Shown piece by piece: positions 10,089 to 19,639 of a stretch of 64,000 bases of DNA. Made by a program: the position numbers and the translations under genes. The DNA is from Symbiodinium natans (lineage: Eukaryota > Sar > Dinophyceae > Suessiales > Symbiodiniaceae), in assembly GCA_905221605.1 (NCBI GenBank), contig CAJNDS010000066.1, forward strand, positions 62,001 to 126,000, in the 5' to 3' direction. The stretch's first letter is position 1, and every line of letters begins with the position of its first letter. The notes below the pieces were generated by a model, which was not told the DNA's origin, ran no database searches, and worked only from the letters and a program-made list of their open reading frames with translations.

Positions 10089-11498
10089 ATGATTGGCTTT
10101 TTCGTCATGTCCGGTCGAGACCCCAGCTCCAGCGAGACTGAACTCTGCTTTCGTAACCACGTCCATGCACGCTCGCCTTTGCCCAGCCAGCCTTGGGAAC
10201 AGCCGAGTATGTTGTGCATTTTTGATCCGACGAAGGCGATGTTCCCTCAAAGGTTGGGCGTGCCTTATCAGGGTGGGAGACCACTACCGATGGCCGCCTC
10301 AACCGCTGACACGCAGTTTTCGACAAGTGTATCAGATAAGGTGGCGTCGCACTGCCAGGCCTGGACTCGTGCAGTTAAGGCCCGTCGGGGGGCGAGCTCA
10401 AGAGACCGTCAGCACGAAGCTTATCAGAAGGTTTTGCTCTTGCTCCAATCCTTTGCTAGTTTCTTTGACTTGTGCACTCTAATGGAGGATGATACAGAGA
10501 CTGGTCAGCACTCATTGCAGGCGATTCTGGCTGGCAAATCCCCAGCCACAGTTTTGAAGCATGTGGGGCCAATTCGCACATTTTGTGAATGGCTGGTGAA
10601 GTCAGGGAACCTTCCTCCTTTTCCTGAAAAGGTCGTTTGGTCTTTTGTCAACTGCGTCTTGAAGCTGCCCCGAACGGCTGCATCCACTTTGGATATGTGT
10701 CTAAAGGCCATCAAGTGGAGTTATCATGCCCTGGGATTGCGGGTACGTCTTGAAGTTTTGCAGAGTGCACGTGTCAACGGACTGGTGGCTAAAGCTCTGG
10801 CCAACAAGAGTCCATGGGACCCGGCTCCCCCTCTGCAAGTACACGAGGTGTTGCAGCTTCATGCAATCGCTCAGGATGAGGGCATCTCTCTTATTGACAG
10901 ATGTGGTGCAGTTCATTTTCTGGCCATGCTCTATGGCAGGGCTAGGGCTTCTGATGTTCGTTGTATTCAACCTTTGATTATTGACAAGAGTGGCGCGGAT
11001 TGGAGTCACGGTTTCATTGAACTAGGTACCCTCTACCATAAAACTTCACGGCTTGATGCTCAGCAACGCCGAATCCTTCCCTTGGTGATTCCGGGAATTG
11101 GTATTGCTAAAGTCCCGTTGGGACAAGTGCTGCTGGAGTTAAGAGATGAAGCTGGGTTGCCGAATGATGGGATTGATGTCCCCTTCCTGCCGGCCCCTCG
11201 GCCCGATGGTAGCTGGTCTTCGGACCCCCTGTCATCTAGTGAAGTGACCCGCTGGCTGCGTTTCCTACTTCCTCGTCCTGATTCAGAAAAGCCATTGTCT
11301 AGTCATTCTCTCAAGGCGACCACCCTGGTGTGGTGCTCCAAATTCGGCATGCTGAGGGAGACTAAGCGTGTTCTTGGTCATCACGCTGACGCTGCTACAG
11401 GATCAGACGCGGTGTACGGTCGGGAGCTGCAGAGTGCTGCGTTGCGTGAGTACATCATCATCCTGGAAGCGGTTGCGTCAGGAAAAATTTTTTCCTGA
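10089..11498 (+). CDS. tyrosine recombinase of the DIRS-like element
   Basis: A 469-residue ORF, probably the integrase used to insert the circular DNA intermediate of a DIRS-type element. An N-terminal SAM-like helical DNA-binding region is followed by a catalytic domain. The visible residues are Arg in YGRARASDVR (about residue 285), the HSLKATTL box (H-x-x-K where most family members have H-x-x-R), LGHHAD, and the nucleophile candidate Tyr in DAVYGRE near residue 440. A second ATG at 10107 could be the true start. The ORF is intact. Its position upstream of gag and RT is unusual, because in described DIRS and Ngaro elements the recombinase follows RT-RNase H. Confidence 0.8.
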   Translation: MIGFFVMSGRDPSSSETELCFRNHVHARSPLPSQPWEQPSMLCIFDPTKAMFPQRLGVPYQGGRPLPMAASTADTQFSTSVSDKVASHCQAWTRAVKARRGASSRDRQHEAYQKVLLLLQSFASFFDLCTLMEDDTETGQHSLQAILAGKSPATVLKHVGPIRTFCEWLVKSGNLPPFPEKVVWSFVNCVLKLPRTAASTLDMCLKAIKWSYHALGLRVRLEVLQSARVNGLVAKALANKSPWDPAPPLQVHEVLQLHAIAQDEGISLIDRCGAVHFLAMLYGRARASDVRCIQPLIIDKSGADWSHGFIELGTLYHKTSRLDAQQRRILPLVIPGIGIAKVPLGQVLLELRDEAGLPNDGIDVPFLPAPRPDGSWSSDPLSSSEVTRWLRFLLPRPDSEKPLSSHSLKATTLVWCSKFGMLRETKRVLGHHADAATGSDAVYGRELQSAALREYIIILEAVASGKIFS

Positions 11499-11547
11499 CC
11501 AAACTAGGAGCGGCCACTTTGCTCAAGGCTGGAACCGTCAAAAGATC

Positions 11548-11859
11548 ATGGAATCTGCTGCGGTTGCACCTGCAGATGATGAAACCACTCCGGGGGACAC
11601 GACCGACGATCAGGACGCTGCCTTGGCTGTTGTTTCAGATGCTTCTGATTCAGAGGAGGATAATTCGGAGAGTCCCTTGTACTGGGCTTACCCTACGAGT
11701 CAAGTCTTGCACAGAACCACACTTGGGTCTGCTTTGTTTTTGTGCGGTAGAGCTTTTGGAGATCATTACCACCGCGTTCCTATGGTTAGGGCACATGCTT
11801 ATCCTCAGTGTACTAAATGTTTCTCTAAGTGCCAGTTTCCCCTGATGGGGAAATGGTGA
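11548..11859 (+). CDS. small acidic protein with Cys pairs, unknown
   Basis: A 103-codon ORF from ATG 11548. Residues about 10-45 are strongly acidic (Asp/Glu/Thr/Ser). The C-terminal part has YPQCTKCFSKC, which could bind a metal. It lies between the recombinase and gag-like ORFs on the same strand with short spacers. No family is recognised, and the ORF may be spurious. Confidence 0.4.
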   Translation: MESAAVAPADDETTPGDTTDDQDAALAVVSDASDSEEDNSESPLYWAYPTSQVLHRTTLGSALFLCGRAFGDHYHRVPMVRAHAYPQCTKCFSKCQFPLMGKW

Positions 11860-11974
11860 GCACGAGCTCCGTTGGAAAAGATCAGGGTGAGTTTGCTGTC
11901 ATGCCATCGCGTAGACTCAGGTGTGAGGTCTCCGCTTGCGAGTGTTTGTTTGGCTCGTCTAGGTTGTAGCAGCC

Positions 11975-13264
11975 ATGACAAGTTCCGTGGATTCGGCCCC
12001 TTACTTCCTCCAGCGAGCAGAGGAGATTTTGCTGACCAAACGGGTCGTTGATGCACTAACTGCTAAAGGGGTCAAAACCTTGGCTCAGTTGGCCTTTTGC
12101 GTGGGCCAGCCGGGGCAACTCCTGGCTCAATCGGATTTCGATACATGGAGCACAGCAGTATTGGCAGACCTTACGGTGGGCGAGAAGGCATCACTGAGAC
12201 GGTTGATTCTTGAGGCCCAGACGATGTTGGTGGCCTCCCTTAAGGACATGGCAGAACCATCCGAGGGTGTTGCACCTAAGAAGGTGGGACTCGCTGAGCG
12301 TAATGCACGCATGGACCAGTTGCGCACTCAGCTTTCGGGGATTTCCCTGACTGGCCAGTTAGAGCCTAGTCATGCCTTGTTGGACATGACCGTTCAGCAG
12401 TGGGAAAACCGATGCCTTAAGTACATTGGCCCGGAAAAATGCCACAGCCGCGAGGAGGAAGTTCAGAACTTGAAGCCGTTGACCACCAGCCTCTCCCTCG
12501 AAGGGGGAAAACTCAAAGTTACGGAGTCCTCTGGCATGGAAGATCGTGATATAGAGGGATCTCTCCAGGTGTTAAACGCCCTTAGAAGGCGGGGAGTTGC
12601 ATATGCATTCGCCAGGCTGATTAGTTGGGACAAGCATGAGGCTTACGTCTCCTCGCTTTTCAAGTACCTCACCAAACCAGCTCAACAAGGTTACCGTAAG
12701 GTTTCCTTGAGGCAGATTCTGCGAGCTGACAAGTTGGCGTTCGCAAAGATGTCCGAGGCAGGAGCAGAGGTTCGTGCAGACGCATCGGGGACTTTGCCTT
12801 TGGATGCCAGGATTTCTTCGGTGCTGCAGGATTACGATTTGATCGTTGCGCTCCTTCCTTTGGGGGATTTTGAAGGTGGAGGAAAGTTGCGATTGGGAAA
12901 AGGCAACCGTAGTCATCCGTACGAGCATGCTCCGAACAAAGGCAAGCCGGGCAAGGGGAAGTCCTTTTGGAGCCCTAGGGGCTTCGAGTCATGGTCCGGA
13001 AAGGGCAAACCCTCACCCAAGGGCAAGGAGAAGGCTGGCATAGGGAAAGGTTACGGGGCTGGCAAGTCGGAATGGCTACCCGAGGGCCTACGTTACCAGG
13101 GAGCGTCCGCATGGAACAAGAAGGGCAACAAGGTCTGCTACGGTTTCAACCTCGGCGGGTGCACGGACGCCAATTGTCAGAGGGGTGATCATGGTTGCAT
13201 CATCTACAAGTGTGGTGGTGACCACCCGGTTACCAAGTGCCCGCTGAAGCCTAAAAAGCTGTGA
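11975..13264 (+). CDS. gag-like nucleocapsid protein with zinc fingers
   Basis: A 429-residue intact ORF. The N-terminal 300 residues are helical and contain no enzyme motif. Residues about 305-385 are Gly/Lys-rich (repeated GKGK), as expected for RNA binding. The C terminus carries two Cys/His clusters: a CCCH-like run starting CYGFNLGGCTDANC with a following His, then a knuckle-like CGGDHPVTKC. It probably packages the retrotransposon RNA. It is followed after 48 bases by the methyltransferase-like ORF. The role is inferred from composition and position; no capsid fold was tested. Confidence 0.65.
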   Translation: MTSSVDSAPYFLQRAEEILLTKRVVDALTAKGVKTLAQLAFCVGQPGQLLAQSDFDTWSTAVLADLTVGEKASLRRLILEAQTMLVASLKDMAEPSEGVAPKKVGLAERNARMDQLRTQLSGISLTGQLEPSHALLDMTVQQWENRCLKYIGPEKCHSREEEVQNLKPLTTSLSLEGGKLKVTESSGMEDRDIEGSLQVLNALRRRGVAYAFARLISWDKHEAYVSSLFKYLTKPAQQGYRKVSLRQILRADKLAFAKMSEAGAEVRADASGTLPLDARISSVLQDYDLIVALLPLGDFEGGGKLRLGKGNRSHPYEHAPNKGKPGKGKSFWSPRGFESWSGKGKPSPKGKEKAGIGKGYGAGKSEWLPEGLRYQGASAWNKKGNKVCYGFNLGGCTDANCQRGDHGCIIYKCGGDHPVTKCPLKPKKL

Positions 13265-13312
13265 CTAGGTGATCCTGGTCTTGATGACACTTCGCTGGCT
13301 CAGGATGTTGAG

Positions 13313-14512
13313 ATGGTTCCTCAGGATGAATCCGTTAGTGGCGTCATCTCTGCTCCGAACCAGGAGGTCGGTATGGAGGCCTTACCTTCAGGTGCGGGAT
13401 TGGAACCCGTATCTGCAGTTGGGGTTGCCGAAGGTTGTGAATGTGACGTTGAATGTTCTTTTTCGATGGCTTCAATGCCGTCGGCCACAACACTGCCAGT
13501 TTTCCAGACCGGCGAGGAGACATCTTCTCGGAGCGAGCAGTGTTCTCCGGCTACAGAGCCGCAACAAGTTTTCTCGAATGAACAGCACGGGGGACCTACC
13601 CGTGCGATCCTTCAATGTTTTGCTGGGCAGGCCCGTGTGGCTGCAGCTCTGCTCGCGCAGGGTTACTTTGCTTATGGAGTGGATCGTGTTAAACACAAGT
13701 CCGCTATGGCACCTGTTTTGCAAATGGACCTGTCCTCTCGGACAGCTTGTGATTCTGTTCTTACTTGGTTGGACAAACGAAAGATTGCGGGGGTGCTGAT
13801 TTGCATACCAAAGCTCACCTTGGACCCCATCTCTGCGGCATTTGTTTTCGCGGTTATCAATGGATGCCTCGACAGGGACTTGCCGTTAGTGGTAGAAGGC
13901 TCTTGCAAGTCCCCATTTTGGGATAATTTGAACCAACTTCCAGACGCTCAGCAGGCACCCCATTGGGTCGAAGTAGAGTGGGGATGCTGGATCCCTGCGA
14001 GTCAGCAGCGGAGTTTTGTGATGTCGAACCTTCCTGAAATCACCACGGTTAGGCGCGAAGGGCGAGAACCGGCAGGGAAGTCGACAACACTGGAGACCTC
14101 CTCAGGGGCATACCCCCGAGGTTTTGCGACTGCTTTGGCTGAGGTCTTCGCGGCTGGCGTCGCAGCGAGAAAACTTCTGCGCCAAAACCCTTCTTTGGCC
14201 AATAAGGTCATTCGAGTGTCGGCCATGCACCAACCTCGAGGGCACTTGAATGAGGTCATGCCGGAATGGAAGGTGGTCGTCTATGTGCTGCTGCCTAGAT
14301 CAGTGACTGAGGACCCTTTCTCAGGACGCAAGCGTCTCAAGCAGGAGTGGCGGATTCCGGATGGCATCCGAGTGTTGCCGGGGATGGCCGCCCTGCCGGT
14401 GGATGCCCAGCTTCTGTCGCGGACTCAGACAGGGGGGAACTTGAGCCCGCAGCTTCAGCAGGAAATGCAGCAACTGGATGGTGCCTCAGTGCTGAGAGTG
14501 GGGATTCCTTGA
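13313..14512 (+). CDS. DIRS-type methyltransferase-like protein
   Basis: A 399-residue ORF. Residues 1-95 are low-complexity. From about residue 98 a Rossmann-like start, ILQCFAGQARVAAALLAQG, with an acidic turn (GVDR) about 10 residues on, resembles the SAM-binding motif I of the methyltransferase domain carried by many DIRS elements. The later segment LVVEGSCKSPFWDN could correspond to the E-N/catalytic region, but the DPPY-type box is not clear, so activity is uncertain. It lies between gag-like and RT ORFs, with 57 bases to the RT ORF. In described DIRS elements this domain usually follows RT-RNase H. Confidence 0.55.
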   Translation: MVPQDESVSGVISAPNQEVGMEALPSGAGLEPVSAVGVAEGCECDVECSFSMASMPSATTLPVFQTGEETSSRSEQCSPATEPQQVFSNEQHGGPTRAILQCFAGQARVAAALLAQGYFAYGVDRVKHKSAMAPVLQMDLSSRTACDSVLTWLDKRKIAGVLICIPKLTLDPISAAFVFAVINGCLDRDLPLVVEGSCKSPFWDNLNQLPDAQQAPHWVEVEWGCWIPASQQRSFVMSNLPEITTVRREGREPAGKSTTLETSSGAYPRGFATALAEVFAAGVAARKLLRQNPSLANKVIRVSAMHQPRGHLNEVMPEWKVVVYVLLPRSVTEDPFSGRKRLKQEWRIPDGIRVLPGMAALPVDAQLLSRTQTGGNLSPQLQQEMQQLDGASVLRVGIP

Positions 14513-14569
14513 GCAAAGCTAGGACACCCTTATCATCAGCTGTCTAAGTGCAACAAACCATTAGAGAAG

Positions 14570-16483
14570 TTGATCGAGCAACTTGTACATCGTCCAGGTT
14601 CGGTGAGATCCCAGAGAAAGTTTTACCTTGAGAAATGGGCTAGAAGAGCCAAAGAACTGGAGCCAGAGGAGGCACAGCTGAAGGCTGGTATGTCCACCCA
14701 TCGAGGAGCGATCCTTGGACCGAAACGTATCCTCCTCTTCCAAGAAATGCTTCAAGACATTCAATATGATGATATGGGCGTGGTGCAGGAGCTCATTCAG
14801 GGAGCCACGCTCACAGGCCCTATCCCAGTGACAGGAGTTTTGGATGCGAAACTGAAGCCAGCCAGGATGGACATTGAACAACTTGTGGACATGTCCGACC
14901 AGGTGTGTGAACAGATTTTCGCCAGGACAATATCCAGTGGTGATAGAAACATGGACACGCTGTTGTGGGAGAAAACGTTAGAGGAGGTTGAGAAGGGTCA
15001 CCTTGCAGGACCTTTCGACGTTCGCCATCTCCCAAAAGGCTGTTTGGTGAGTTCCCGTTTCCCTCTGATGCAGGGAGGCAAACTCCGACCTATTGACAAC
15101 TACTCTTCCAGTCTCATTAACGACACGGTCACCGTCTCCGAGAAACCTGTTACACATTCAATTGACGAGATCGCACTCCTAATTACCAAGCTATCGAAGG
15201 CAGCTAGGAAAAAAGGACTGTTGGAACTCTTCGGGAAGACGGCTGACCTGAAAAGCGCCTATCGACAGTTGGCCATTTCAGATGAGAGTTTGAAATTTTC
15301 ATACTTGGCAGTGTACGACCCGATCGAGGGGAAGCCCAAACTGTTCCAGCAACTGGCAGTGCCTTTTGGTTCCACGAAAGCAGTATACTTCTTCTTGAGA
15401 GTTGCGAGGGCTCTTTGGACGATCCTGGTGAAAGGAGCCAGAATCCCTACGACGAATTACTTTGACGACTTTGTTCTCCTCGCGTTGAGTGGTGACAGGA
15501 GTTCATGTGGGTATACTTTCGATGAGGTCATGAAACTGTTAGGTTGGAAGCTGTCATCAGACAAGACTACGGAGTGGAGCACAAGTTTCGAAGCTTTGGG
15601 CGTTTTGTTTGAGCTGGACCAAACAGGGACAGGGGTCCTAAAAGTCAAGAACACTGAACGAAGGCGTCGGGAGTTGGTCACAGCCATCAGAGGTTTCCTG
15701 GAGAATGGTTTGATGGCCCAGAAGGAGGCCTTACAATTGAGGGGCAGATTACAGTTTGCACAAGCTCAGTTCTTCGGAAGGTTGGGCAGGAGATGTCTGG
15801 TTGAGATCACGAGACATGCTTATGGTGGGAGGCGGAAAATTCCGGGATACACCAAAGACCTTTTGGAAGACTTTTGCAAGTTCTTAGATGCTGCTCAGCC
15901 CAGGTTGGTGGGACAGGTGTCATGCAGATCGTTCATGATACTTACCGATGCAGCCTTCGAAACCGAGACAAGGTCTGGTGGCTTAGGTGGCGTGCTCCTT
16001 ACCGGGAGTGGGACAGCACTGTCGTTCTTCAGTGTGCCGATCTCAGAACCCCAAACCCGAGTGCTATCCACAGAGGAAGAGCAAACTATTATTTATGAGC
16101 TGGAGATGCTTGGGGTTTTGATTGGTTTGAAGTTGCTGACATGTAAGACTGTAGCCTTTGCTGAATCGTATTCCCAGCATGGAGCGACTGCTGGAACTGG
16201 GGTAATCGTCTACCTCGACAACGATGCGGCCCGACACGCCTACATCTCGGGATCTGCTAAGAAAGGAGTCGCTGGAATGTTGGTGGATGAAGCAAACTTC
16301 CTGGAATATGTTCACGGATTTCTACCGTGGTATGCAAGGGTTGCCTCCCCAGCGAATCTTGCAGATCAACCTTCGAGGTTCCAACTTGATTTGGTTAGGA
16401 AGTTAGGATTCAAGGACGAATCGCTAGAAGCGAGCAGGATCATTTCAGCGATTGTAAAGAGAGCCTCGAAACTGAAGGTTTGA
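14570..16483 (+). CDS. reverse transcriptase-RNase H of the DIRS-like element
   Basis: A 637-residue intact ORF. The RT fingers/palm begin with LRPIDNYS; motif A is TADLKSAYRQL, motif B region is AVPFGSTKAVYFF and the catalytic box is YFDDF (about 15457). RNase H follows, with Asp in LTDAAFE, Glu in ELEMLGVLIG, Asp in VYLDNDAA and the final Asp in ADQPSRF. This copies element RNA into DNA. The lack of frameshifts, and identical terminal repeats just downstream, suggest recent insertion. No integrase or protease domain is attached, fitting a tyrosine-recombinase element. Confidence 0.88.
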   Translation: MIEQLVHRPGSVRSQRKFYLEKWARRAKELEPEEAQLKAGMSTHRGAILGPKRILLFQEMLQDIQYDDMGVVQELIQGATLTGPIPVTGVLDAKLKPARMDIEQLVDMSDQVCEQIFARTISSGDRNMDTLLWEKTLEEVEKGHLAGPFDVRHLPKGCLVSSRFPLMQGGKLRPIDNYSSSLINDTVTVSEKPVTHSIDEIALLITKLSKAARKKGLLELFGKTADLKSAYRQLAISDESLKFSYLAVYDPIEGKPKLFQQLAVPFGSTKAVYFFLRVARALWTILVKGARIPTTNYFDDFVLLALSGDRSSCGYTFDEVMKLLGWKLSSDKTTEWSTSFEALGVLFELDQTGTGVLKVKNTERRRRELVTAIRGFLENGLMAQKEALQLRGRLQFAQAQFFGRLGRRCLVEITRHAYGGRRKIPGYTKDLLEDFCKFLDAAQPRLVGQVSCRSFMILTDAAFETETRSGGLGGVLLTGSGTALSFFSVPISEPQTRVLSTEEEQTIIYELEMLGVLIGLKLLTCKTVAFAESYSQHGATAGTGVIVYLDNDAARHAYISGSAKKGVAGMLVDEANFLEYVHGFLPWYARVASPANLADQPSRFQLDLVRKLGFKDESLEASRIISAIVKRASKLKV

Positions 16484-16501
16484 CACACGGCTCAGGTGAA
16501 T

Positions 16502-16739
16502 GGGGAAAGGAGCCCTGTGTCTCACAGGACATTTCGAGACTCAACAACAGTCTTGGGTCTTACAGGAGGGATCGAGATCCAACCAGCCGTGCTCGGTACT
16601 GTTTCCCCACCACGTGAAAAGATTCGAACGTGAGCGAGTGATGTGAGCAGAATGCATGTTGCTTGGTGGAGAGTGTGTCATGCTTGATGTGTTCGAACAC
16701 GACATGACATTTCAAGACAAGCACGGTTTTGAACAATAA
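16502..16739. repeat. 238-bp direct repeat, first copy
   Basis: It begins GGGGAAAGGAGCCCTGTG and ends GTTTTGAACAATAA. By eye it is identical to 17585-17822. It lies 19 bases after the RT-RNase H stop. Confidence 0.95.
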
Positions 16740-17243
16740 GTATCGTTCTTCGAATACCTGGAGAAGATAGAGCTTTATTGTTCAAAGGAAACAGCATTCA
16801 AAATGTTGCAGTGAACAAAACATTTGCTTGTTGTTTTAGTGCTTGCCTTTTTGCACAACTTATTTTCACTGCTCGGTCAGTTTCATGCTTGTTCGTGCAG
16901 GGTTTGTACTTACTGTATACACCCGTCGCAGCGGGACCTCTCGAGGGGCAGGATGCCCGGAAAGTGCTCTTAGAGGCTGATAGATCAATTTTGAAAAACC
17001 CACCCTCGCCACCCTTGTATACTAATGTGAGAGTTTTCGCAACTATGTCAGGAGATGACTCAGTGTGCACAAGGGGTTGTGGCAGTATCCGGGAAGGGAC
17101 CAGGCAACTCAGCGAGCGTGTTGCAATCAGGGACCCTTGTTAGCGCGGGCCTTAGTTTGCGTGATGACAGTTTTGCTTGCTGTTTGATGCATAAAAGGCT
17201 CGAGTATTGCTCTTCCACCACTTTACTTTTCTCAGCACTCTTC
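16740..17243 (+). other. inter-repeat segment, candidate A2 of split direct repeats
   Basis: This is the first part of the 845 bp between the two 238-bp repeats. In PAT/Ngaro-type elements it would be the A2 repeat, paired with an A1 at the 5' end, but no A1 was found in the window. No known protein was recognised. Confidence 0.45.
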
Positions 17244-17489
17244 ATGGCGCGGTCGTTGACACGAGATCAGCTGAATGATTTTCGAGTGTGGCTTCACTCT
17301 TTGAATATGGATTCCCTCGTGAAGGTGGCTGAGGTATTGGACGATCTCATGGCAGACCGCGAAATGCAGCAACGAGAGGCTGCTGCAGCTCTTCAATCTC
17401 AGTGGCAGTTTGTGAACCCTGAACCTGACTTGGAGCAGCCAAGTGAAGCTGCCTCGTCAAGCTCTCAGCGACAGCCAGAAACTTCTTGA
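17244..17489 (+). CDS. small helical ORF between terminal repeats
   Basis: An 81-codon ORF from ATG 17244, starting MARSLTRDQLNDF. It is helical and charged with an acidic, Ser/Gln-rich tail. It sits wholly between the two 238-bp repeats. An upstream in-frame extension to 17055 exists but has no sign of being coding. Function unknown; chance ORF possible. Confidence 0.35.
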   Translation: MARSLTRDQLNDFRVWLHSLNMDSLVKVAEVLDDLMADREMQQREAAAALQSQWQFVNPEPDLEQPSEAASSSSQRQPETS

Positions 17490-17584
17490 CCTGTCGTTCT
17501 GAACCTGCTGGGTATTCTGTTCAGGCCGTCACACTTAGGTCGAACCTGTGAGAGGTAGTGAGTTAGCTACATTTTCCTCTCGAA

Positions 17585-17822
17585 GGGGAAAGGAGCCCTG
17601 TGTCTCACAGGACATTTCGAGACTCAACAACAGTCTTGGGTCTTACAGGAGGGATCGAGATCCAACCAGCCGTGCTCGGTACTGTTTCCCCACCACGTGA
17701 AAAGATTCGAACGTGAGCGAGTGATGTGAGCAGAATGCATGTTGCTTGGTGGAGAGTGTGTCATGCTTGATGTGTTCGAACACGACATGACATTTCAAGA
17801 CAAGCACGGTTTTGAACAATAA
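17585..17822. repeat. 238-bp direct repeat, second copy
   Basis: Identical to 16502-16739. Sequence after its last base (caagtttgcc) differs from that after the first copy (gtatcgttct), so 17822 is the likely 3' end of the retrotransposon. Confidence 0.95.
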
Positions 17823-19034
17823 CAAGTTTGCCAAGAAGGTCATGAAGGCTATGAAAGGCGACGAAGGCCGACGAAGGCGATGAAAGCCAACAAAGGCGCG
17901 CACGGCGCCGAAACACTTTTTTGGAATCTCGAAGAGTAGCTTGTTCTGAAAACAAAGTGTGCCGCGTGGTTGCTCCCTAATACCCTGGGGTTCCCGAGCC
18001 CGCCCGCCAACAACCGGTAGGAGTGCCCTGCAAGTGAGTGCGCATCTGCGTCGCTTGCCGCCCGACCCCCGTAGGCCCTTCCCTTCGGCCCTGCACTAAA
18101 CATTTTATTCCGTGCTCGCTTTCTCAAGACATCTCGGGTAGGGGTGGGGGGCTGCCGGGCGGTTTGGGGCGTGGGCGGGCTTGCGTCGCAGGGGCCTCAG
18201 AGTGTCTTAGGGTTTCTCCTCGGGTATGTTTCGGACTTGAGGTTGGGATCTGCGTGTGCGCACAGGAGGGCCCTGCACTGCTGACCCCCCCGTAACCCCG
18301 CCCGTGCCCGTCCCCTCCTCGCTCCGCCCAGGTCTGGAGTCTTCGGCGTTGGCGCAGCAGGCGTGGGTCGGGACGTTGGAACCCCAGAGTGCGGGATGCC
18401 CTTGCACGTTGCAGTCGTGAGCCTTGGGTCTTTGAAGCTGTGAGCCTGGGATCTCTGAAGCTGCGAGCCTGGAATCTCTGAAGCTGCGAGCCTGGAATCT
18501 CTGTAGCTTTTAGTTCGAAGGGGGAGACCGCAGTATAGACGGTCCATTCGCCCAGGCCTGGACCTCTTCGTGGACGCCCTGCTCCTCAGAGGGTTTTTGC
18601 ACTTCGGACTTGGAGGGTATGGGGCTTTGTTGGTTTGAGCGTGAGCGCATGAGTGCCTTGCCGCTGCCACCCCAACATCCCCGTCAAGATAGAGTGCCCT
18701 GCGGTCCCGAACCCCGCCCGGGAGCCCCGTCGCTTGCAGGTACTCTTCGCGTCGGCTTCTACATCGACTTCCTTTCGCCTGGAACCTGGCCGTCTGCCTC
18801 CGCAACCGCGGTACTGCTGTTTGAGGGCCGTCGAGTTTGAGCATTGCTGAATTACTGCAGCACATTTTGTGCGCAAGCTCGTGGGGCTTCCAGCTGGTAG
18901 GGCCTTCTGATCAGGGGCTTGCTGCTTAGAGGGCTTTCAGCTCACAGGACTTGCAGCTTATAGGGCTTTCAGCTCACAGGGCTCTTAGCTCCGGTGGCTT
19001 GCACTTCTAGGGCTTGCAGGGGGGCTCTGGGGTG
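17823..19034. other. no gene recognised; short tandem repeat at 18415-18510
   Basis: Nothing coding was identified. A 28-base unit ('ctctgaagctgcgagcctgg') repeats about three times at 18415-18510, and a looser 'gggctttcagctcacagg' repeat occurs at 18890-19010. Confidence 0.6.
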
Positions 19035-19637
19035 ATGGGTGAAGCGCGGAAGCTGGCGGTGCAGCTGGTGCTGAGCCCAGCTCATGGAGATGGCGAGAAG
19101 TGCGGCTTCAGGGTCTTTTCGGGCACTGCGAAGAACTGCCACTTGCAGATGATGCGCATGGTGCACCCGGACAAGTGCGAGGACCCGCGCGCCGTCGAAG
19201 CCGCCCAGGAGTTGCAGCGCTTGGAGTTCATGCAGGGCCGCGATTCCGAAGCCGAGGCGCTGCGAGCGCTGCAAAAGAGCAGCCTGGAGGAGCGGCTGGC
19301 ACAAGCGATGCGGTCCGAGGCTCCTGCAGCCCTCGCGGCCCGCAAGGGCGTCCCGACGGCCAAGGCCGCGCCTGGCCGAACTTTGGATAACTTCATGAAG
19401 AATATGGCGACTATGAGGGCTGCAGCGCCCAGAAAGCCGGCGACGCCCAGCAAGCCGGCGATGCCCAGCAAGCCGGCGATGCCCAGCAAGCCGGCGATGC
19501 AGTCTGAGGCTTGTTTCCGCGGAGGGTCCTCAAACACATCAAACGCATCGAATAGATCAAATCCTGTCAGGACCCAGCTGCAACACCTCCCGGCCCGGAT
19601 GGATCTCCCGAGGTTCGTGCCGCAGTCTCTCGTTTAA
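19035..19637 (+). CDS. J-domain-like protein (HPDK motif)
   Basis: A 200-codon ORF from ATG 19035. Residues about 43-60 read MMRMVHPDKCEDPRAVEAA, which matches helix II, the HPD loop and the start of helix III of DnaJ-type co-chaperones. Helix I is replaced or separated by an insertion, so the domain is atypical. The C-terminal half contains a Pro/Ala/Ser/Lys repeat (SKPAMP three times) and is low complexity. It precedes a CATGTGG satellite and the viral polymerase fragment. Whether it is viral cargo or a host gene fragment cannot be told from position alone. Confidence 0.45.
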   Translation: MGEARKLAVQLVLSPAHGDGEKCGFRVFSGTAKNCHLQMMRMVHPDKCEDPRAVEAAQELQRLEFMQGRDSEAEALRALQKSSLEERLAQAMRSEAPAALAARKGVPTAKAAPGRTLDNFMKNMATMRAAAPRKPATPSKPAMPSKPAMPSKPAMQSEACFRGGSSNTSNASNRSNPVRTQLQHLPARMDLPRFVPQSLV

Positions 19638-19639
19638 TT

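Larger units (their letters stand above)
7346..17822 (+). mobile_element. DIRS-like tyrosine-recombinase retrotransposon
   Basis: A run of plus-strand ORFs encodes, in order, a small helical protein, an SR-rich protein with an ADP-ribosyltransferase-like segment, a tyrosine recombinase, a small acidic protein, a zinc-finger gag-like protein, a DIRS-type methyltransferase-like protein and RT-RNase H. No DDE integrase and no protease are seen. The 3' end carries two identical 238-bp direct repeats separated by 845 bp, which fits the B1-A2-B2 part of the split direct repeats of PAT/Ngaro-type elements. The A1 repeat expected at the 5' end was not found, so the start coordinate is only the first supported ORF. 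Confidence 0.75.

Noticed and set aside
18197-18865. 222-residue minus-strand frame
   Set aside because: Low complexity, covers a short tandem repeat and has no domain-like pattern.
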